A stretch of 13,745 nt of DNA, taken from assembly GCA_019419645.1 (NCBI GenBank), contig DXZN01000054.1, positions 1-13,745 on the forward strand. The letters run 5' to 3'. This stretch comes from Collinsella sp. (GTDB lineage: Bacteria > Actinomycetota > Coriobacteriia > Coriobacteriales > Coriobacteriaceae). A program made the translations under genes and the position numbers. The stretch's first letter is position 1, and every line of letters starts with the position of its first letter. Below, piece after piece: positions 13,426-13,745 of this stretch. Below the pieces are notes generated by a model. The model saw only the letters and a program-made list of their open reading frames with translations. It did no database searches and was not told where the DNA came from.

Positions 13426-13624
13426 GTTTTAGGGCTTGTGGCAAAAAAAGGGCAAATATGAGTACTGTTACCTTTTTAGTAGCAGCGATTTTTGGTCGAA
13501 ATCGGCAAAACTCGACTTGAAACTTCCTAATCACCGTCAGCTAGCGCCAAATTGGAAGTCGATGGTCACTCATTAACGTACAGTTCTTATAACTTTGTTC
13601 ATTATTTTCCGCACCTAAAATGAT
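13426..13624 (+). other. AT-richer intergenic stretch with a 20-codon ORF and inverted motifs
   Basis: No conventional gene is seen. It holds a tiny ORF (ATG 13458 to TGA 13520, 20 residues starting MSTVTFLVAAIFG) with AAGGG 5 nt upstream, and short self-complementary segments (GTCGA 13495-13499 with TCGAC 13512-13516; ACTTCC near 13522 with GGAAGT near 13553). TGAGTACTGTTAC (13459-13471) has an inverted copy in the terminator at 13634-13646. A TATAAC (13588-13593) lacks a -35 partner. It may be a 3' UTR, a small RNA or a leader for a gene beyond the window. Confidence 0.4.
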
Positions 13625-13661
13625 ACGCCGTTTGTGACAGTACTCACAAACGGCGTTTTTT
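13625..13661 (+). terminator. Strong Rho-independent terminator
   Basis: ACGCCGTTTGTGA (13625-13637) and TCACAAACGGCGT (13644-13656) form a perfect 13-bp stem with loop CAGTAC, followed by six T (13656-13661). It points along plus; the minus-strand flank (ATCATTTTA) is a weaker tail. It could end the 13124 gene's readthrough, a small RNA from 13426-13624, or act as an attenuator for a downstream gene. Confidence 0.88.
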
Positions 13662-13681
13662 GACCACTGGCGTGTCTGGCA

Positions 13682-13741
13682 GGCGGCAAGCAGATCGCGC
13701 GCGCGAGCGTGGTGTAAGAAGGCGCATCGCCTGCTGCCGCC
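13682..13741. other. GC-rich hairpin at the right edge
   Basis: GGCGGCAAGCAG (13682-13693) pairs with CTGCTGCCGCC (13731-13741) with one bulged A, giving an 11-bp stem around a 37-nt loop rich in CG steps. No T-tract is in the window. It may be a leader structure, or chance within a gene whose remainder lies outside. Confidence 0.25.
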
Positions 13742-13745
13742 GTCA

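Noticed and set aside
13613..13745. Partial minus-strand gene entering from the right edge
   Set aside because: More than one frame stays open for a while on minus, but no start, stop context or motif singles one out, and each would read into the strong terminator.

Overview
The window looks like chromosomal DNA of a GC-rich actinobacterium, most likely class Coriobacteriia and possibly Collinsella. That placement is inference from the actinobacterial-type aspartate aminotransferase, the tmk-holB-ricT order, a TatA/TatC pair beside hydrogenase maturation genes, and high GC with long antisense shadow frames. No rRNA or tRNA gene, CRISPR array, insertion sequence or transposase gene was seen.

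Layout. (1) 1-3369, minus strand: a housekeeping operon tmk > holB > ricT, with joined or overlapping ends; ricT runs off the left edge. (2) 3370-6019: an island of different character. A Tat-type lipoprotein serine hydrolase (minus) and a zinc-ribbon single-span membrane protein (plus) diverge from a shared region holding an imperfect palindrome and a TATAAT box. The pair is bracketed by two near-identical 56-bp palindromic repeats (3471-3526 and 5895-5950); a second, different inverted repeat lies beside the left copy and a bidirectional terminator beside the right one. (3) 6020-12973, minus strand: aminotransferase, STAS anti-sigma-factor antagonist, tatA, tatC, hypA, hypB and topA. tatA to hypA are tightly coupled (TAATG overlap, then a 6-nt gap), and hypB and topA follow after about 55 nt each. 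(4) 13124-13378, plus strand: a small unrecognised gene. (5) 13379-13745: AT-richer non-coding DNA with a weak hairpin, a 20-codon ORF, an inverted 13-mer, one very strong Rho-independent terminator and an edge hairpin.

How the genes fit together: tmk and holB serve dTTP supply and the replicase clamp loader; RicT is an Fe-S-family protein whose Bacillus counterpart acts in RNA processing. TatA/TatC export folded, cofactor-loaded proteins, and HypA/HypB load nickel into hydrogenase, a classic Tat client, so their linkage makes biological sense. The hydrolase's SRRxF lipoprotein signal makes it a plausible second Tat client. The best leads are the palindromic repeats around the hydrolase/zinc-ribbon island, the RicT tail, the atypical topoisomerase with four zinc ribbons and a histone H1-like tail, a dyad abutting the tat-hyp -10 box, and the leader/terminator region at the right edge.
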